Assembly: GCF_020616515.1 (NCBI RefSeq)
Contig: NZ_CP085135.1
Span: 4,278,001-4,342,000 of the forward strand
Direction of reading: 5' to 3'
Origin: Mesorhizobium sp. PAMC28654
Lineage (GTDB): Bacteria > Pseudomonadota > Alphaproteobacteria > Rhizobiales > Rhizobiaceae
DNA: 64,000 nucleotides
Part shown: piece by piece, positions 17,198-26,262 of the stretch
Layout of the letters: each line of letters begins with the position of its first letter
Numbering within the stretch: the first letter of the stretch is position 1
The notes under the pieces: model-generated
Database searches by the model: none
Seen by the model: the letters and a program-made list of their open reading frames with translations, nothing else
What the model was told of the DNA's origin: nothing
Made by a program: the position numbers and the translations under genes

Positions 17198-18400
17198 ATG
17201 GCCCGGACGCTTCACAAACTCTCTGACGTTGCCGCGAAAGCCGAAAAGGCCGCAGGTCGTCACAGCGACGGCGGCGGCCTCTACCTGTGGGTTTCCCCAA
17301 GCTGCTCCAAGTCCTGGCTGTTCATGTGGACCAAGGACGGCAAGCGGCGTGAGATGGGCTTGGGCGCCTATCCCGTGGTCACGCTTGCCAGGGCCCGAGG
17401 GAAGGCCACCGAATGCCGCACAGCGGTTGAGGAAGGCCGCGATCCAATCGCAGAGAAGGCCAAGGAAGCGGAGCCGACATTCGGCGAGTGTGCCGACAAG
17501 TACATCGCCACGATAAAATCCGAGTGGCGCAGCGCGAAACACGAGTACCAGTGGAACCAGACCCTCACCAGCTTTTGCGGAAGCATCAGGCCTAAGCGCG
17601 TGTCGACCATCACAACCGAGGACGTGTTGAAGGTTTTGTCTCCGATTTGGCAGGAGAAAGCCGAAACGGCTTCGAGGCTTCGCGGTCGGATAGAACGCGT
17701 TCTTGAGTTCGCGAAGGTGAAAGGGTGGCGCTCGGGAGAGAACCCGGCAGCCTGGCGCGGCAACCTTCGAAATCTTCTACCGAAGCGCCAACGGCTTCAG
17801 CGCGGTCACCAGCCCGCAATGCCCTATCAGGATATCCCTGCATTCGTGACGCGGCTCAAGGCGCTAGTGGCCACATCGGCTCGCGCCTTGGAATTCACCG
17901 TCCTGACGGTTGCCAGATCCGGCGAGACGCTAGGAGCGAAGTGGAAGGAAATCGACTTCAAGGGCGAGCTCTGGAACGTACCTAAGGAGCGCATGAAAGC
18001 TGGTGAACCGCATACGGTGCCACTGTCCACCCGAGCTTTCGCGATCCTGGAGGCGCTGTACGAGCATCGGGGGGACGGCGAATATATTTTCTCCCGGGAC
18101 GGTGAGAATGCGCTTTCCGACATGTCGATGATGATGCTGCTTCGCCGAATGAAGCTGACCGACATCACCGTACACGGCTTCCGGTCTGGCTTCCGCGACT
18201 GGTGCGGCGACGCCACCACATTCCCGCGCGAGGTCGCCGAAGCAGCGCTCGCCCATAAAGTCGGTGACGCGGTGGAACGCGCCTATCGCCGCTCCGATGC
18301 GCTGGAGAAGCGCCGCAAGCTCATGCAGGCGTGGGCGGATTTTCTCGCAGCGACGAAAGCCGGGAATGTGGTGAAATTGACTCGGGCTCGAAAAGCCTAA
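17198..18400 (+). CDS. Tyrosine recombinase/integrase, P4-like
   Basis: A complete 400-residue phage-P4-type integrase. An N-terminal DUF4102-like arm-binding region (GGGLYLWVSPSCSKSWLF, EMGLGAYPVVTLARAR) precedes a core-binding domain and a catalytic domain. Catalytic residues visible are Arg in ARSGETLGAKW, His-x-x-Arg in HGFRSGFRDW, His in LAHKVGD and Tyr in ERAYRRSD. GGGGACGG precedes the ATG. It would integrate or excise an island, typically at a tRNA 3' end; no att site for it could be recognised in the window. Confidence 0.9.
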   Translation: MARTLHKLSDVAAKAEKAAGRHSDGGGLYLWVSPSCSKSWLFMWTKDGKRREMGLGAYPVVTLARARGKATECRTAVEEGRDPIAEKAKEAEPTFGECADKYIATIKSEWRSAKHEYQWNQTLTSFCGSIRPKRVSTITTEDVLKVLSPIWQEKAETASRLRGRIERVLEFAKVKGWRSGENPAAWRGNLRNLLPKRQRLQRGHQPAMPYQDIPAFVTRLKALVATSARALEFTVLTVARSGETLGAKWKEIDFKGELWNVPKERMKAGEPHTVPLSTRAFAILEALYEHRGDGEYIFSRDGENALSDMSMMMLLRRMKLTDITVHGFRSGFRDWCGDATTFPREVAEAALAHKVGDAVERAYRRSDALEKRRKLMQAWADFLAATKAGNVVKLTRARKA

Positions 18401-18496
18401 CCGAATCGCAGGGGATAGGACGGCCATCCGACAAGCCGGCAGCACCTACCGGTTCCCCTGCGGCCCTCAAATAGGTGTTTTCGCAAAGGTGAGTGG

Positions 18497-18757
18497 ATGC
18501 CGAAGAATGAATTTACTCGGGAAGAAATATCCGCATGGCGGAAAGACCAGAAAACGGTCTTGCGCGAGGAGTATCAAGAAAAACTCTTGAAAAAACGTCG
18601 CACCAGCCAGCGCAAAAAACGAGATTGGATAAGCGTCGAGGACATCGCGAAGTACCTTGGGCGCGAGACAGGCACGGACACCGTAGACGAGAAGAAGCGC
18701 TTGGAATTGGCTTATTGGTCCATCTGTTCCCCGTCAGCACCTGTGTCCCAGATTTGA
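18497..18757 (+). pseudogene. Small helical protein truncated by an insertion sequence
   Basis: A basic, coiled-coil-like protein beginning MPKNEFTREEISAWRKDQ with a RKKRDWISVEDIAKYLG segment that resembles a small DNA-binding or excisionase-type domain. About 82 codons belong to the original gene; the last codons (VSQI and stop) come from the left end of the IS3-type element starting at 18744. It sits 96 bp downstream of the integrase, so it may have been part of the same island. Function unknown. Confidence 0.45.
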
Positions 18758-18809
18758 GGTTGTGAATTAAGGAGGGTTTTGATCTCGTCGTCACGACGAA
18801 GGAACCAAG

Positions 18810-19184
18810 ATGAGCCCTAAATCCTCAAGTGCCAAGAAGCCTGCCGAGCAGGTGGTAAAGGACATTCGCCGGGCGACCCGGCGGCATTTTTCAGCGGAAG
18901 ACAAGATCCGGATCGTGCTGGACGGGCTGCGCGGCGAAGACAGCATCGCCGAGCTGTGCCGCAAGGAAGGGATCGCGCAGAGCCTGTATTACACCTGGTC
19001 CAAGGAGTTCATGGAGGCCGGCAAGCGCCGATTGGCGGGTGATACCGCTCGTGCTGCCACCAGCGACGAGGTCAAGGATTTGCGCCGGGAGGCCGGCGCG
19101 CTGAAGGAATGCGTCGCTGATCTGACACTGGAAAACCGTCTGCTCAAAAAAAGCATGATCGCGGATGGGGACGAGCAAGAATGA
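18810..19184 (+). CDS. IS3-family transposase OrfA
   Basis: A 124-residue helix-turn-helix protein (FSAEDKIRIVLDGLRGEDSIAELC, then YYTWSKEFMEAGK) with a C-terminal leucine-zipper-like helix (ADLTLENRLLKKSM), as in OrfA proteins that form the DNA-binding half of the transposase. It overlaps the OrfB start by ATGA. Confidence 0.85.
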   Translation: MSPKSSSAKKPAEQVVKDIRRATRRHFSAEDKIRIVLDGLRGEDSIAELCRKEGIAQSLYYTWSKEFMEAGKRRLAGDTARAATSDEVKDLRREAGALKECVADLTLENRLLKKSMIADGDEQE

Positions 19185-20160
19185 GATATCCCGCATCCGA
19201 AAAGCTCGAGATCATCAGGATCGTCGAGCAGTCACACCTGCCAACCCGCAAAACGCTGGACCGACTGGGCATCCCGCGCCGGACCTTCTATCGCTGGTAT
19301 GACCGTTATGTCGAGGGCGGGCCTGAGGCGCTGCAGGATCGGCCCTCGGCGCCGAGCCGGGTGTGGAACCGCATCCCGCCTGCCATCCATGACCAGATCA
19401 TCGAACTGGCGCTGGAGCAGTCCGAGCTCTCCCCGCGCGAACTGGCAGTACGGTCACCGACGAGACGCGCTACTTCGTGTCAGAAGCCAGCGTTTACCGG
19501 CTCCTCAAGGCCTACGATCTGATCACCAGCCCGGCCTATGTGGTGATCAAGGCGGCGAACGAGTTCCACACCAAGACGACGCGACCCAACGAGATGTGGC
19601 AGACGGACTTCACCTACTTCAAGATCATCGGCTGGGGCTGGATGTACCTGTCGACCGTGCTCGACGATTACTCCCGCTACATCATCGCCTGGAAACTGTG
19701 CAGCACCATGCGGGCCGAGGACGTCACCGACACGCTGGACATGGCACTTACTGCCTCAGGGTGCGACCAGGCCCATGTGCACCACAAGCCTCGGCTGCTC
19801 AGCGATAATGGCCCCAGCTACATCGCCGGCGAACTGGCGGACTATATCCAGGACCAACGCATGAGCCATGTCCGGGGCGCTCCAATGCATCCCCAGACCC
19901 AAGGCAAGATCGAGCGCTGGCACCAGACCCTCAAAAACCGAATCCTCTTGGAGAACTACTTTCTGCCCGGCGACCTTGAGGCCCAGATCGCAGCCTTCGT
20001 CGAACATTACAACCATCGACGCTACCACGAGAGCCTGGCCAACGTAACGCCAGCCGACGCCTACTTCGGCAGGGCCGCAGCCATTATCAAACAGCGAGAA
20101 AGGATCAAACGCCAAACCATCCAACATCGGCGCTTGCAGCACCGCAAGATCGCCGCTTAA
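19181..20160 (+). pseudogene. IS3-family transposase OrfB, frameshifted
   Basis: The first part (MRYPASEKLEIIRIVEQ, RLGIPRRTFYRWYDRY) runs into the wrong frame after ELAV. The second part resumes with SEASVYRLLKAYDL and carries the integrase core with DDE residues in WQTDFTYF, LSDNGPSY and HPQTQGKIERW. Restoring one T at about 19454 (CGGTCACC to CGGTTCACC) gives one continuous ~325-residue OrfB reading AVRFTDETRYFVSEAS. As it stands the element cannot make a full transposase. Confidence 0.75.
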
Positions 20161-20165
20161 CATCA

Positions 20166-20510
<345 letters not shown>

Positions 20511-20551
20511 CTACCGGGCCGACCGCGATCATAAGACGCTGAAAAATTGCG

Positions 20552-20612
20552 CGGCGGCGGGGGTGTAACTCCGGTCGGGCTACGCCCTCCCTTCGTCACA
20601 CCCCCGCCGCCG
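20552..20612. repeat. Perfect 15-bp inverted repeat with 31-bp loop
   Basis: CGGCGGCGGGGGTGT (20552-20566) is perfectly inverted at 20598-20612. The loop itself contains CGGTCGGGCTACGCC, which resembles IS-associated REP-like hairpins. It lies between the istA fragment and the truncated end of the phage gene and probably marks a lost mobile-element end. Confidence 0.55.
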
Positions 20613-22826
20613 AGTCTCATCCTGATTGACGCTGAGTCTCACCTTGTTTGTCGCCGCGCACCATACGGAGTTCCAGGGCTTCCACTGGAGGGGAGCTGTC
20701 TGAAGACCAGTCATGGAGCCGTCAAAGAACTCCGTGTTCTGGGGATTGAGGATGGAGTCGCCCCGCCTGAAGGCTTCGACCGCGTTAGACCAGCCATCCG
20801 CCAAGGAGGTGATCGTATAGTGGTACTCCCGGAGACCCTGCCTGGAGAGTGAGGACAGCTCCGCCCTCTTCCCCGCATCCTTGGTGATGAGCCGTAGGGC
20901 TGCTGACCCAAAGACCTTCTCCGTTGGCCTCGCCGCCAGCATGAAGGCGTTGCTCGTCATGTTGACCAGGTGCGTTGGCCACATCCAGAGAAGGCCGTTG
21001 GTCAGGTGCCAGGTGGCCTCGTCCAGGACTCGCTTGCGCCAAGTCTCGTTGAGGAGCATGGCGACCTTCTTGGGGTCCCCGCCGGCCTTGCGCATGACCG
21101 TGATGACCTGTTGGGGGTCCATACCCTTGAGCTTGGCGATATCGGCAGGCCTGAAGCGGAACTGGGAGCGGGCGAGGCGCAAGGTGCGCCCCGAGTTGGA
21201 CAGCATGGAGTTGGCGGAGGCCATCGTATCGAAGGAAACCCCTAGCCGCGCCATGAACTCCTGGGTGGCGAGATGGACGTTGCCACCGAACTCCTGGAGG
21301 TTGCCATTGGAAATCTTGGTAGCCAGGTCGTCAGCGTCGATGAACATCCTGTTGCCGAGGCGGAGTGCGGCTTCCATCTGGGGGGCGAGGAGCTTGGCCT
21401 GTTCGCCGGCCTCCGTGAGCTGCCCTATGATGAGTGCTGGGTCCTCGTTGAACTGGGCTCCAAGCTCGTTGGCGAGGGACTTCACGTGGGCGTCTGTCAG
21501 GACCTTCCCACCCTTGGCCATGTTGAAGCGGTCTGCCAGGATCTTGGCGGAGCGCTGGAGGAGGGACTCCACGTTGCCGGGGGTGTGGAGCTTCTGCCAC
21601 GGCAGGGGGACCTTCTTACCGAAGTCATGGCCGGCTTCCTGGGCTTGTGCCCTGGAGCCATACGTCTCGACCGCCTTGGCGTCCGCCTGAGTGTCCTTCA
21701 GTATCTTCGCAATATCGTCGTCCGGTATCTCCTGGGTGGGGACAGGCGGGGTCTCGTCGGTCGGGGGGATGGGCTGACCGGTCTTGGAGTTGATGGGCGG
21801 TTCGGTGCCAACGGTCTTCTGGGCGGGACTCGGGGGAACTCCTTCGGTCTTGGCTGGGCTGGGTCCTTTGGCGGTAGGTGCCTCGGGCAGTGCCTGGCGG
21901 GGCCTGGGTGTGTCTTTCCAGATGCCAAGGCGCACCTCCTCTTCGGGGTTGATCATCTCGGGAGCCCGCACCTCGCCACCCACGGATGGGGCTTCCGGCG
22001 GGCCGAACCCGTTGGCGTTTCTCAGCCGGTACTTCTCCAGCTTGGCTATCTCCCTCGCTGCCGCCGCCTTGTCGCCACCACGCAGATATTTGATGGTCTT
22101 GACGACGCCCACCAGGGCGAGGTCCGCGCCGATGGACTCTAGGGAATTCTTGAAGCGACCCTCAGCGGCAGTGTCATCGGGATCGGCCGCCAGGTAGTTG
22201 GTCACCGGGTTCTGGAGGTCAGGGAACTCCTCGACCAGGTTCGACAGGCGGTCCTCGTGGGGGTCCAGGACAACGGCCCCGGCGAGTGCCCCCTTAGCGA
22301 TCTCCATGCCTGTCCTGAGGATGGCGCTGCCCTCGCCCAGGACCTTGAGCGGAGCCAGCAACTTGCCGGCCCCAATGAGACCCACGGCCATCTGGGAGAC
22401 CCCAGAGGCGAGGGAGTAGCCCATGCTCTCCTGGCCCAGCGCCCGGTCCTGGGACTCAAAGCTTTGCCTGAGGCCAGACTTGTCGGCGTCTGCCGGCTCG
22501 CCCACCAGGAAGTCCTTGGTTTCCAGCACCGCTTTGGCGGCCCCCAGAGAGGCGGCTCTGGCTGTCCTCTCGGCAACTCCGGCCCCGTCTGGTCCCTCCA
22601 TCTTCGCCAACTCGGCGCGATCCCTGAAGGCGGAATCCCCGGTGGGATCGGTGGGATCGGCAAGCTGGCGGCTCTGGCGGAGGGCGAGGCCCGCCTTATC
22701 GAGGGTCCCGGCCTTCTTCATGATGTCCAGACGGGCGCTGGCCCTCTCGAATGCCCTGCGGATACGGGCGGTTTCATCGTCGGCGGGGGCTGCGGCGGGC
22801 GGTGATGTTGTGTCGTTGGTGTCCAC
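20580..22826 (-). CDS. Large phage-type virion/ejection protein, C-terminally truncated
   Basis: A 748-codon frame rich in Ala, Glu and Lys. Residues ~1-130 are helical and acidic, ~300-390 form a Pro/Thr-rich linker (PPSPAQKTVGTEPP), and ~560-700 carry a THLVNMTSNAFMLAARPTEKVFG block. That pattern recurs in very large internal virion or polyvalent proteins of podovirus-like prophages (family knowledge from memory). The last ~27 codons after LQWKPWNSV look unrelated to the rest and lie over the 15-bp inverted repeat, so the true C-terminus has been lost. It is the main phage relic in the island and is unlikely to be functional. Confidence 0.55.
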   Translation of the reverse strand: MDTNDTTSPPAAAPADDETARIRRAFERASARLDIMKKAGTLDKAGLALRQSRQLADPTDPTGDSAFRDRAELAKMEGPDGAGVAERTARAASLGAAKAVLETKDFLVGEPADADKSGLRQSFESQDRALGQESMGYSLASGVSQMAVGLIGAGKLLAPLKVLGEGSAILRTGMEIAKGALAGAVVLDPHEDRLSNLVEEFPDLQNPVTNYLAADPDDTAAEGRFKNSLESIGADLALVGVVKTIKYLRGGDKAAAAREIAKLEKYRLRNANGFGPPEAPSVGGEVRAPEMINPEEEVRLGIWKDTPRPRQALPEAPTAKGPSPAKTEGVPPSPAQKTVGTEPPINSKTGQPIPPTDETPPVPTQEIPDDDIAKILKDTQADAKAVETYGSRAQAQEAGHDFGKKVPLPWQKLHTPGNVESLLQRSAKILADRFNMAKGGKVLTDAHVKSLANELGAQFNEDPALIIGQLTEAGEQAKLLAPQMEAALRLGNRMFIDADDLATKISNGNLQEFGGNVHLATQEFMARLGVSFDTMASANSMLSNSGRTLRLARSQFRFRPADIAKLKGMDPQQVITVMRKAGGDPKKVAMLLNETWRKRVLDEATWHLTNGLLWMWPTHLVNMTSNAFMLAARPTEKVFGSAALRLITKDAGKRAELSSLSRQGLREYHYTITSLADGWSNAVEAFRRGDSILNPQNTEFFDGSMTGLQTAPLQWKPWNSVWCAATNKVRLSVNQDETRRRGCDEGRA

Positions 22827-22917
22827 GTTGAGTGGCTCCTTGTAGGTTGGTCGGGCTGGATGGCGGTCTCCCCGGACAAATCGCGGTGGATACTTCGGGG
22901 AGCAATGACGGGGCGGG

Positions 22918-23736
22918 CTAGGCGCGGGTCACCATGCGGCGGTCCAGCCAGGGCTTCAAAGGCTTGTGGTCTTGCCAGTCACGAAGGAACGAGGCGGTCT
23001 CATGCTCAGGCAACTTGAGGGCGAAGGCGATGGTGAAGGCCGCGCTTGTCAGTCGTCCTAGCGTCTCCTCCGTGCTCATCTCCCCGAAAGGCCAGGTGGA
23101 TGTCTCGCTGGGTACCAGGGGCAGCGCGGAAATCGGATCTTCCCCACCGGCCTCACGGTCCACGATGGCGAAGAGGCGCTCAATGTTGGCCAGGTATGCC
23201 GAGATATCGAAGCCCTTGGGGAGGGTGCCTCCGGCTTCCCGCTCCCGTGCCAGACGCGCGACATGCCGCATGGTCGTCTTGCGGGCGTCCTTGTCGGGCT
23301 TGCCTCCGGGGATCGTGTGGAGGTTCTCGCCCCGGAGGTCGGACTTGATGCGGCCCTGCTTGATGACCTCGTGGTCCACAGCCCCGTGGAGGATGCGTGT
23401 GAAGGACATCATGTCCTCGGGCGCGTCTCGAAACATCATGCGAGGGTGGACGGTCGGGACGGGCTTAGAGTGGTTGGAATTCGTGACGCCCCGGTGTCCA
23501 CATCGGCTTACCTCGAAAAGAGCCCCGGTCTCGGCCAATGTCAGGCTGATGGCCAAGATGCTCTTTCCGCCCATGACGATGCTGACGACCGGTGCGGCGT
23601 CCAGTTCCTCAGGGCGGGTGATGGCGTGAAAGCGCACCCAGGAGGGTGCAATCGCCAGGGCGGCTACCGGATCGTTGGCGAGCCACTCGGGCGTGATGAG
23701 GGGATGGTTCTCGAAGGCAGCATTTCTCGTCTGCAT
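22918..23736 (-). CDS. Hypothetical protein, 272 aa, phage-region
   Basis: I do not recognise this family. It is a soluble, mixed alpha/beta protein starting MQTRNAAFENHPLITPEWL, with VVSIVMGGKSILAISLTLAETGALFEVS near residue 60 and a basic middle (GGKPDKDARKTTMRHVARLAREREAGG). It precedes the truncated virion gene on the same strand with a 91-bp gap, so both probably come from one phage or island transcript. A start at 23736 is given; no strong ribosome site distinguishes alternatives. Confidence 0.5.
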   Translation of the reverse strand: MQTRNAAFENHPLITPEWLANDPVAALAIAPSWVRFHAITRPEELDAAPVVSIVMGGKSILAISLTLAETGALFEVSRCGHRGVTNSNHSKPVPTVHPRMMFRDAPEDMMSFTRILHGAVDHEVIKQGRIKSDLRGENLHTIPGGKPDKDARKTTMRHVARLAREREAGGTLPKGFDISAYLANIERLFAIVDREAGGEDPISALPLVPSETSTWPFGEMSTEETLGRLTSAAFTIAFALKLPEHETASFLRDWQDHKPLKPWLDRRMVTRA

Positions 23737-24228
23737 GTGCAGTTCCTTTGCGGGATTTGGGGTGTGGGTACTGTCCCGTCCGGGTGGAGAGCGAGGAGAT
23801 GGACGGCGCGATGGAGGGTTTCGCGCTAGCTGGCGCTCATCAGCGGACCCGTTAGGCCCGGACCTTGCACCGCCTGAGGTATTCCCCTCCGACTTTCCCC
23901 TCAGGTCTTCCCTGAGTGCGACCAGCCCCTATGCTTGGCAGGCTGATTGACCGTGAGGTATAGGTCCGCCTGCCCGCTGAAGAGCGTGCGCGTGCGCACG
24001 TCTCTCCAGAGAGTTCAGTCGAACTTATTGATATGAATGGATGAGGATGGCCGAGATATCAGCGATAACTGCTGCGATAGCAAGGGTGTCCGTCGAGTTA
24101 TTTTTAGAGATTGCTCGTTCAATCTAGTGCATCTGTCGAAAAGTCCATCAGCGTACTTGAGGAGCCTCAAGTACTTGGCTCCCGATGCAGTGGCCGCTTG
24201 CTCCGATGCGGCGGCCGATAATTTGTTT
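23737..24228. other. Gene-poor region with palindrome
   Basis: No convincing gene. A 75-codon frame at 24037-24264 on the plus strand overlaps the MarR-like gene, lacks a ribosome site and is not called. GTGCGC (23986-23991) and GCGCAC (23994-23999) form a palindrome that could be an operator for the phage-region gene or for the nearby winged-helix protein. Confidence 0.3.
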
Positions 24229-24594
24229 CTACGTCGCCTTGGAGAATACGAATTGGAGCTGTGAGACCAGCCCTTTTCCCTTCGAGGTCAGATAGAAAAT
24301 CTTCTTGCGGCGATTGTCGGCATTTTCTGCTGTCTCAACCAAGCCGAGTCCCGGTGTTCCCTCGCGGTAGCCGTAAGACAGATAGCGGAGATGCTGGCTG
24401 ATAGTCGTAGGGGACACACCAATCCGAGCCGCGAGGTCTTCAAGCGTGAGCGGATCGTTTATGTCGTGTCGGTCCCTGCCCCATATTGCTGCGCCTAGGA
24501 GTGCCAGACTAACTCCGATAGGCATGTCTTTCGCGACTGTCATCAAGCACTTGTTGGCCTCAAAGTACGCACGGATTGTAGGATCGCTCATCAT
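24229..24594 (-). CDS. MarR/winged-helix transcriptional regulator
   Basis: A 121-residue winged-helix protein. The core is DPLTLEDLAARIGVSPTTISQHLRYLSYGYREGTPGLGLVE (recognition helix about residues 58-72), followed by the wing ADNRRKKIFYLTSKGKGLV typical of MarR-like regulators. The N-terminal ~30 residues form a dimerisation helix. It stands alone beside the IS3 element, in a lower-G+C setting consistent with acquisition. Targets unknown. Confidence 0.75.
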   Translation of the reverse strand: MMSDPTIRAYFEANKCLMTVAKDMPIGVSLALLGAAIWGRDRHDINDPLTLEDLAARIGVSPTTISQHLRYLSYGYREGTPGLGLVETAENADNRRKKIFYLTSKGKGLVSQLQFVFSKAT

Positions 24595-24697
24595 GACATT
24601 TACTCAAAACTGACATTGTGAAATGTGGTGGAGGAGGCGATGAACCCGCCCCCGCCATGTGGCTTAGTGGCCTGCTGCCGGTTTTTCGGACACCCGG

Positions 24698-25558
24698 TTA
24701 AGCTAGCATAGCTTGCTCCTCGAACTCGTTGGGGCTGAGATAGCCCAGCGTCGAGTGCCTTCGCCGAGGGTTATAGAAGCATTCGATGTAATCGAACACA
24801 TCTGCCTTGGCGTGATCCCTCGTCCTGTAGACCTTGCGGGCTGTCCGCTCGGTTTTGAGCGACGAGAAGAAGCTCTCCATCGCAGCATTGTCCCAGACGT
24901 TGCCGGACCGGCTCATCGAGCAGGTAATGCCGTGATCGGCCATCAGGCGCTGGAACTGCTCGCTCGTATATTGCGACCCCTGGTCCGAATGATGGAGCAG
25001 GCTGTCTGGCTTGCCTCGGCGCCAGATCGCCATGATTAGGGCGTCGGTGACGAGTTGGGCCGTCATCTCGGCCTTCATCGCCCAGCCGACGACACGCCTG
25101 GAGAACAGGTCGACGACCGCCGCAACATAGAGCCATCCTTCGGCGGTCCAGATGTAGGTGAAGTCGGCAATCCACTTCTGGTTCGGAGCAGCAGCTTCGA
25201 AGGCGCGATCAAGGAGATTGTCCGACACGGCGGCTCGCTCGCCAGTGTCCTTCGGTAGCCCGCGGCGCCGAGGCCGGGCACGCAAGCCGTTCTCCCGCAT
25301 GAGCCTCTCGACGCGATGAAGACCGCAGGAGACTCCCTCAGCCAAGACGTCGTGCCAGACGCGACGGGCGCCATAGGTGCGGTCGCTGCTCTTGAAGCTC
25401 CGGTCGATCCTGGGAACGAGCATCTCGTCGTGCTGGGACCGGGCGCTGGGGCTGCGGTTGAGCCAGGCATGGAAGCCTGAGCGCGACACATCCAGCGCAT
25501 TGCACAGCCATGCCACCGGCCAGATCGAACGGTGCTTCGCGATAAAGGCGAACCTCAT
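24698..25558 (-). CDS. IS3-family transposase OrfB (DDE catalytic part)
   Basis: A 286-residue integrase-type protein: HTH_21-like region (YGARRVWHDVLAEG), then the DDE core with Asp in WIADFTYIWT, Asp in LLHHSDQGSQYTS and Glu in NAAMESFFSSLKTE, and the closing YNPRRRHSTLGYLSP motif. It is in the -1 frame relative to OrfA and probably made as an OrfAB fusion by frameshifting. Confidence 0.92.
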   Translation of the reverse strand: MRFAFIAKHRSIWPVAWLCNALDVSRSGFHAWLNRSPSARSQHDEMLVPRIDRSFKSSDRTYGARRVWHDVLAEGVSCGLHRVERLMRENGLRARPRRRGLPKDTGERAAVSDNLLDRAFEAAAPNQKWIADFTYIWTAEGWLYVAAVVDLFSRRVVGWAMKAEMTAQLVTDALIMAIWRRGKPDSLLHHSDQGSQYTSEQFQRLMADHGITCSMSRSGNVWDNAAMESFFSSLKTERTARKVYRTRDHAKADVFDYIECFYNPRRRHSTLGYLSPNEFEEQAMLA

Positions 25559-25851
25559 ATCGCATCCCTCGCGAAGTAGGCTGCGGCCTTTTTTAGGATG
25601 TCGCGCTCCGCCTTCAGCTTAGTAACTTCCCGACGCAGCCGGTCAATCTCCTGCTGCTCAGGCTTCATTTGACCATGGCCGGGAAAGGCATGCTGCGGGT
25701 CAGCGCTCGTCTCGCGGACCCACTTGCGCAGCACATTCTCATGGAGATCCAAATCACGGGCCGCCTGCGCCACCGCAACGCCCCGATCCTTCACCAATCT
25801 CACCGCCTCAAGCTTGAACTCGCGGCTGAACTTCCTTCTCTGCATTCCCAC
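25555..25851 (-). CDS. IS3-family transposase OrfA
   Basis: A 98-residue helix-turn-helix protein (MQRRKFSREFKLEAVRLVKDRG, DLDLHENVLRKWVRE) followed by a leucine-zipper-like helix (IDRLRREVTKLKAERDILKKA). It ends four bases into the OrfB frame. Its length and motifs are typical for IS3-group elements. Confidence 0.92.
   Translation of the reverse strand: MGMQRRKFSREFKLEAVRLVKDRGVAVAQAARDLDLHENVLRKWVRETSADPQHAFPGHGQMKPEQQEIDRLRREVTKLKAERDILKKAAAYFARDAI
25588..25594 (-). other. A6G slippery heptamer for -1 frameshifting
   Basis: On the minus strand the OrfA codons CTA AAA AAG contain A-AAA-AAG, the classical IS3-family -1 frameshift site. OrfB lies in exactly the -1 frame, so slippage yields the OrfAB transposase. 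Confidence 0.75.
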
Positions 25852-25920
25852 TCTCCAGTTCCGTTAAACACCTTATCTCGGTGTCCACGAAACCGGCAGC
25901 AGGCCATAGGCCCGACCTCG

Positions 25921-26130
25921 CTAGGCCATATCCGCCGCGTCTTGCCTTACGTCTTTGACATGCTGGAGCCATGAGGTGAGGTCCTCGCCGGCCCGCCTCG
26001 ATTTCAAGAACTCACGGACCTCAAAGTCCTCAAGGCAATCAAGTGCCCAATTGATTGCGGCCTCGGGGTCCGTGAGTGCAGCGGCTGAGGTGGGAAGGCC
26101 AGGCCGGTCGGCTATGGTCGCGTTGGTCAT
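25921..26130 (-). CDS. Hypothetical small protein, 69 aa
   Basis: Begins MTNATIADRPGLPTS and continues with a helical acidic segment (DPEAAINWALDCLEDFEVREFLKSRRAGE). No family recognised. It lies just outside the right end of the intact IS element, between it and the second integrase, on the same strand as both. A longer frame to 26256 is Cys/Arg-rich and unlikely to be translated. Confidence 0.4.
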   Translation of the reverse strand: MTNATIADRPGLPTSAAALTDPEAAINWALDCLEDFEVREFLKSRRAGEDLTSWLQHVKDVRQDAADMA

Positions 26131-26262
26131 GCGCAGTCTCCGATTTGGGTTGCGCTGCCTATTAGGGTCATGTCGCAAACAATAGCAACAGTTATAACCT
26201 ACGCATCTGCACAGTGTCGTCACCAGTTTATCAATCGAGTGAAGTGTCCACTGCACCGTATA

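Larger units (their letters stand above)
24668..25906 (-). mobile_element. Intact IS3-family insertion sequence with 3-bp target duplication
   Basis: The element is bounded by imperfect inverted repeats (left TGGCCTGCTGCCGG; right complement identical for the first 17 bases) that also share GGACACC. TAG flanks it on both sides (24665-24667 and 25907-25909), a 3-bp target duplication as usual for IS3. It is 1239 bp long and encodes OrfA and OrfB with an A6G slippery site. All parts look intact, so it may be active. Confidence 0.9.

Noticed and set aside
24037-24264. 75-codon plus-strand ORF in the phage region
   Set aside because: No ribosome site, overlaps a clear MarR-like gene and has no recognisable composition.
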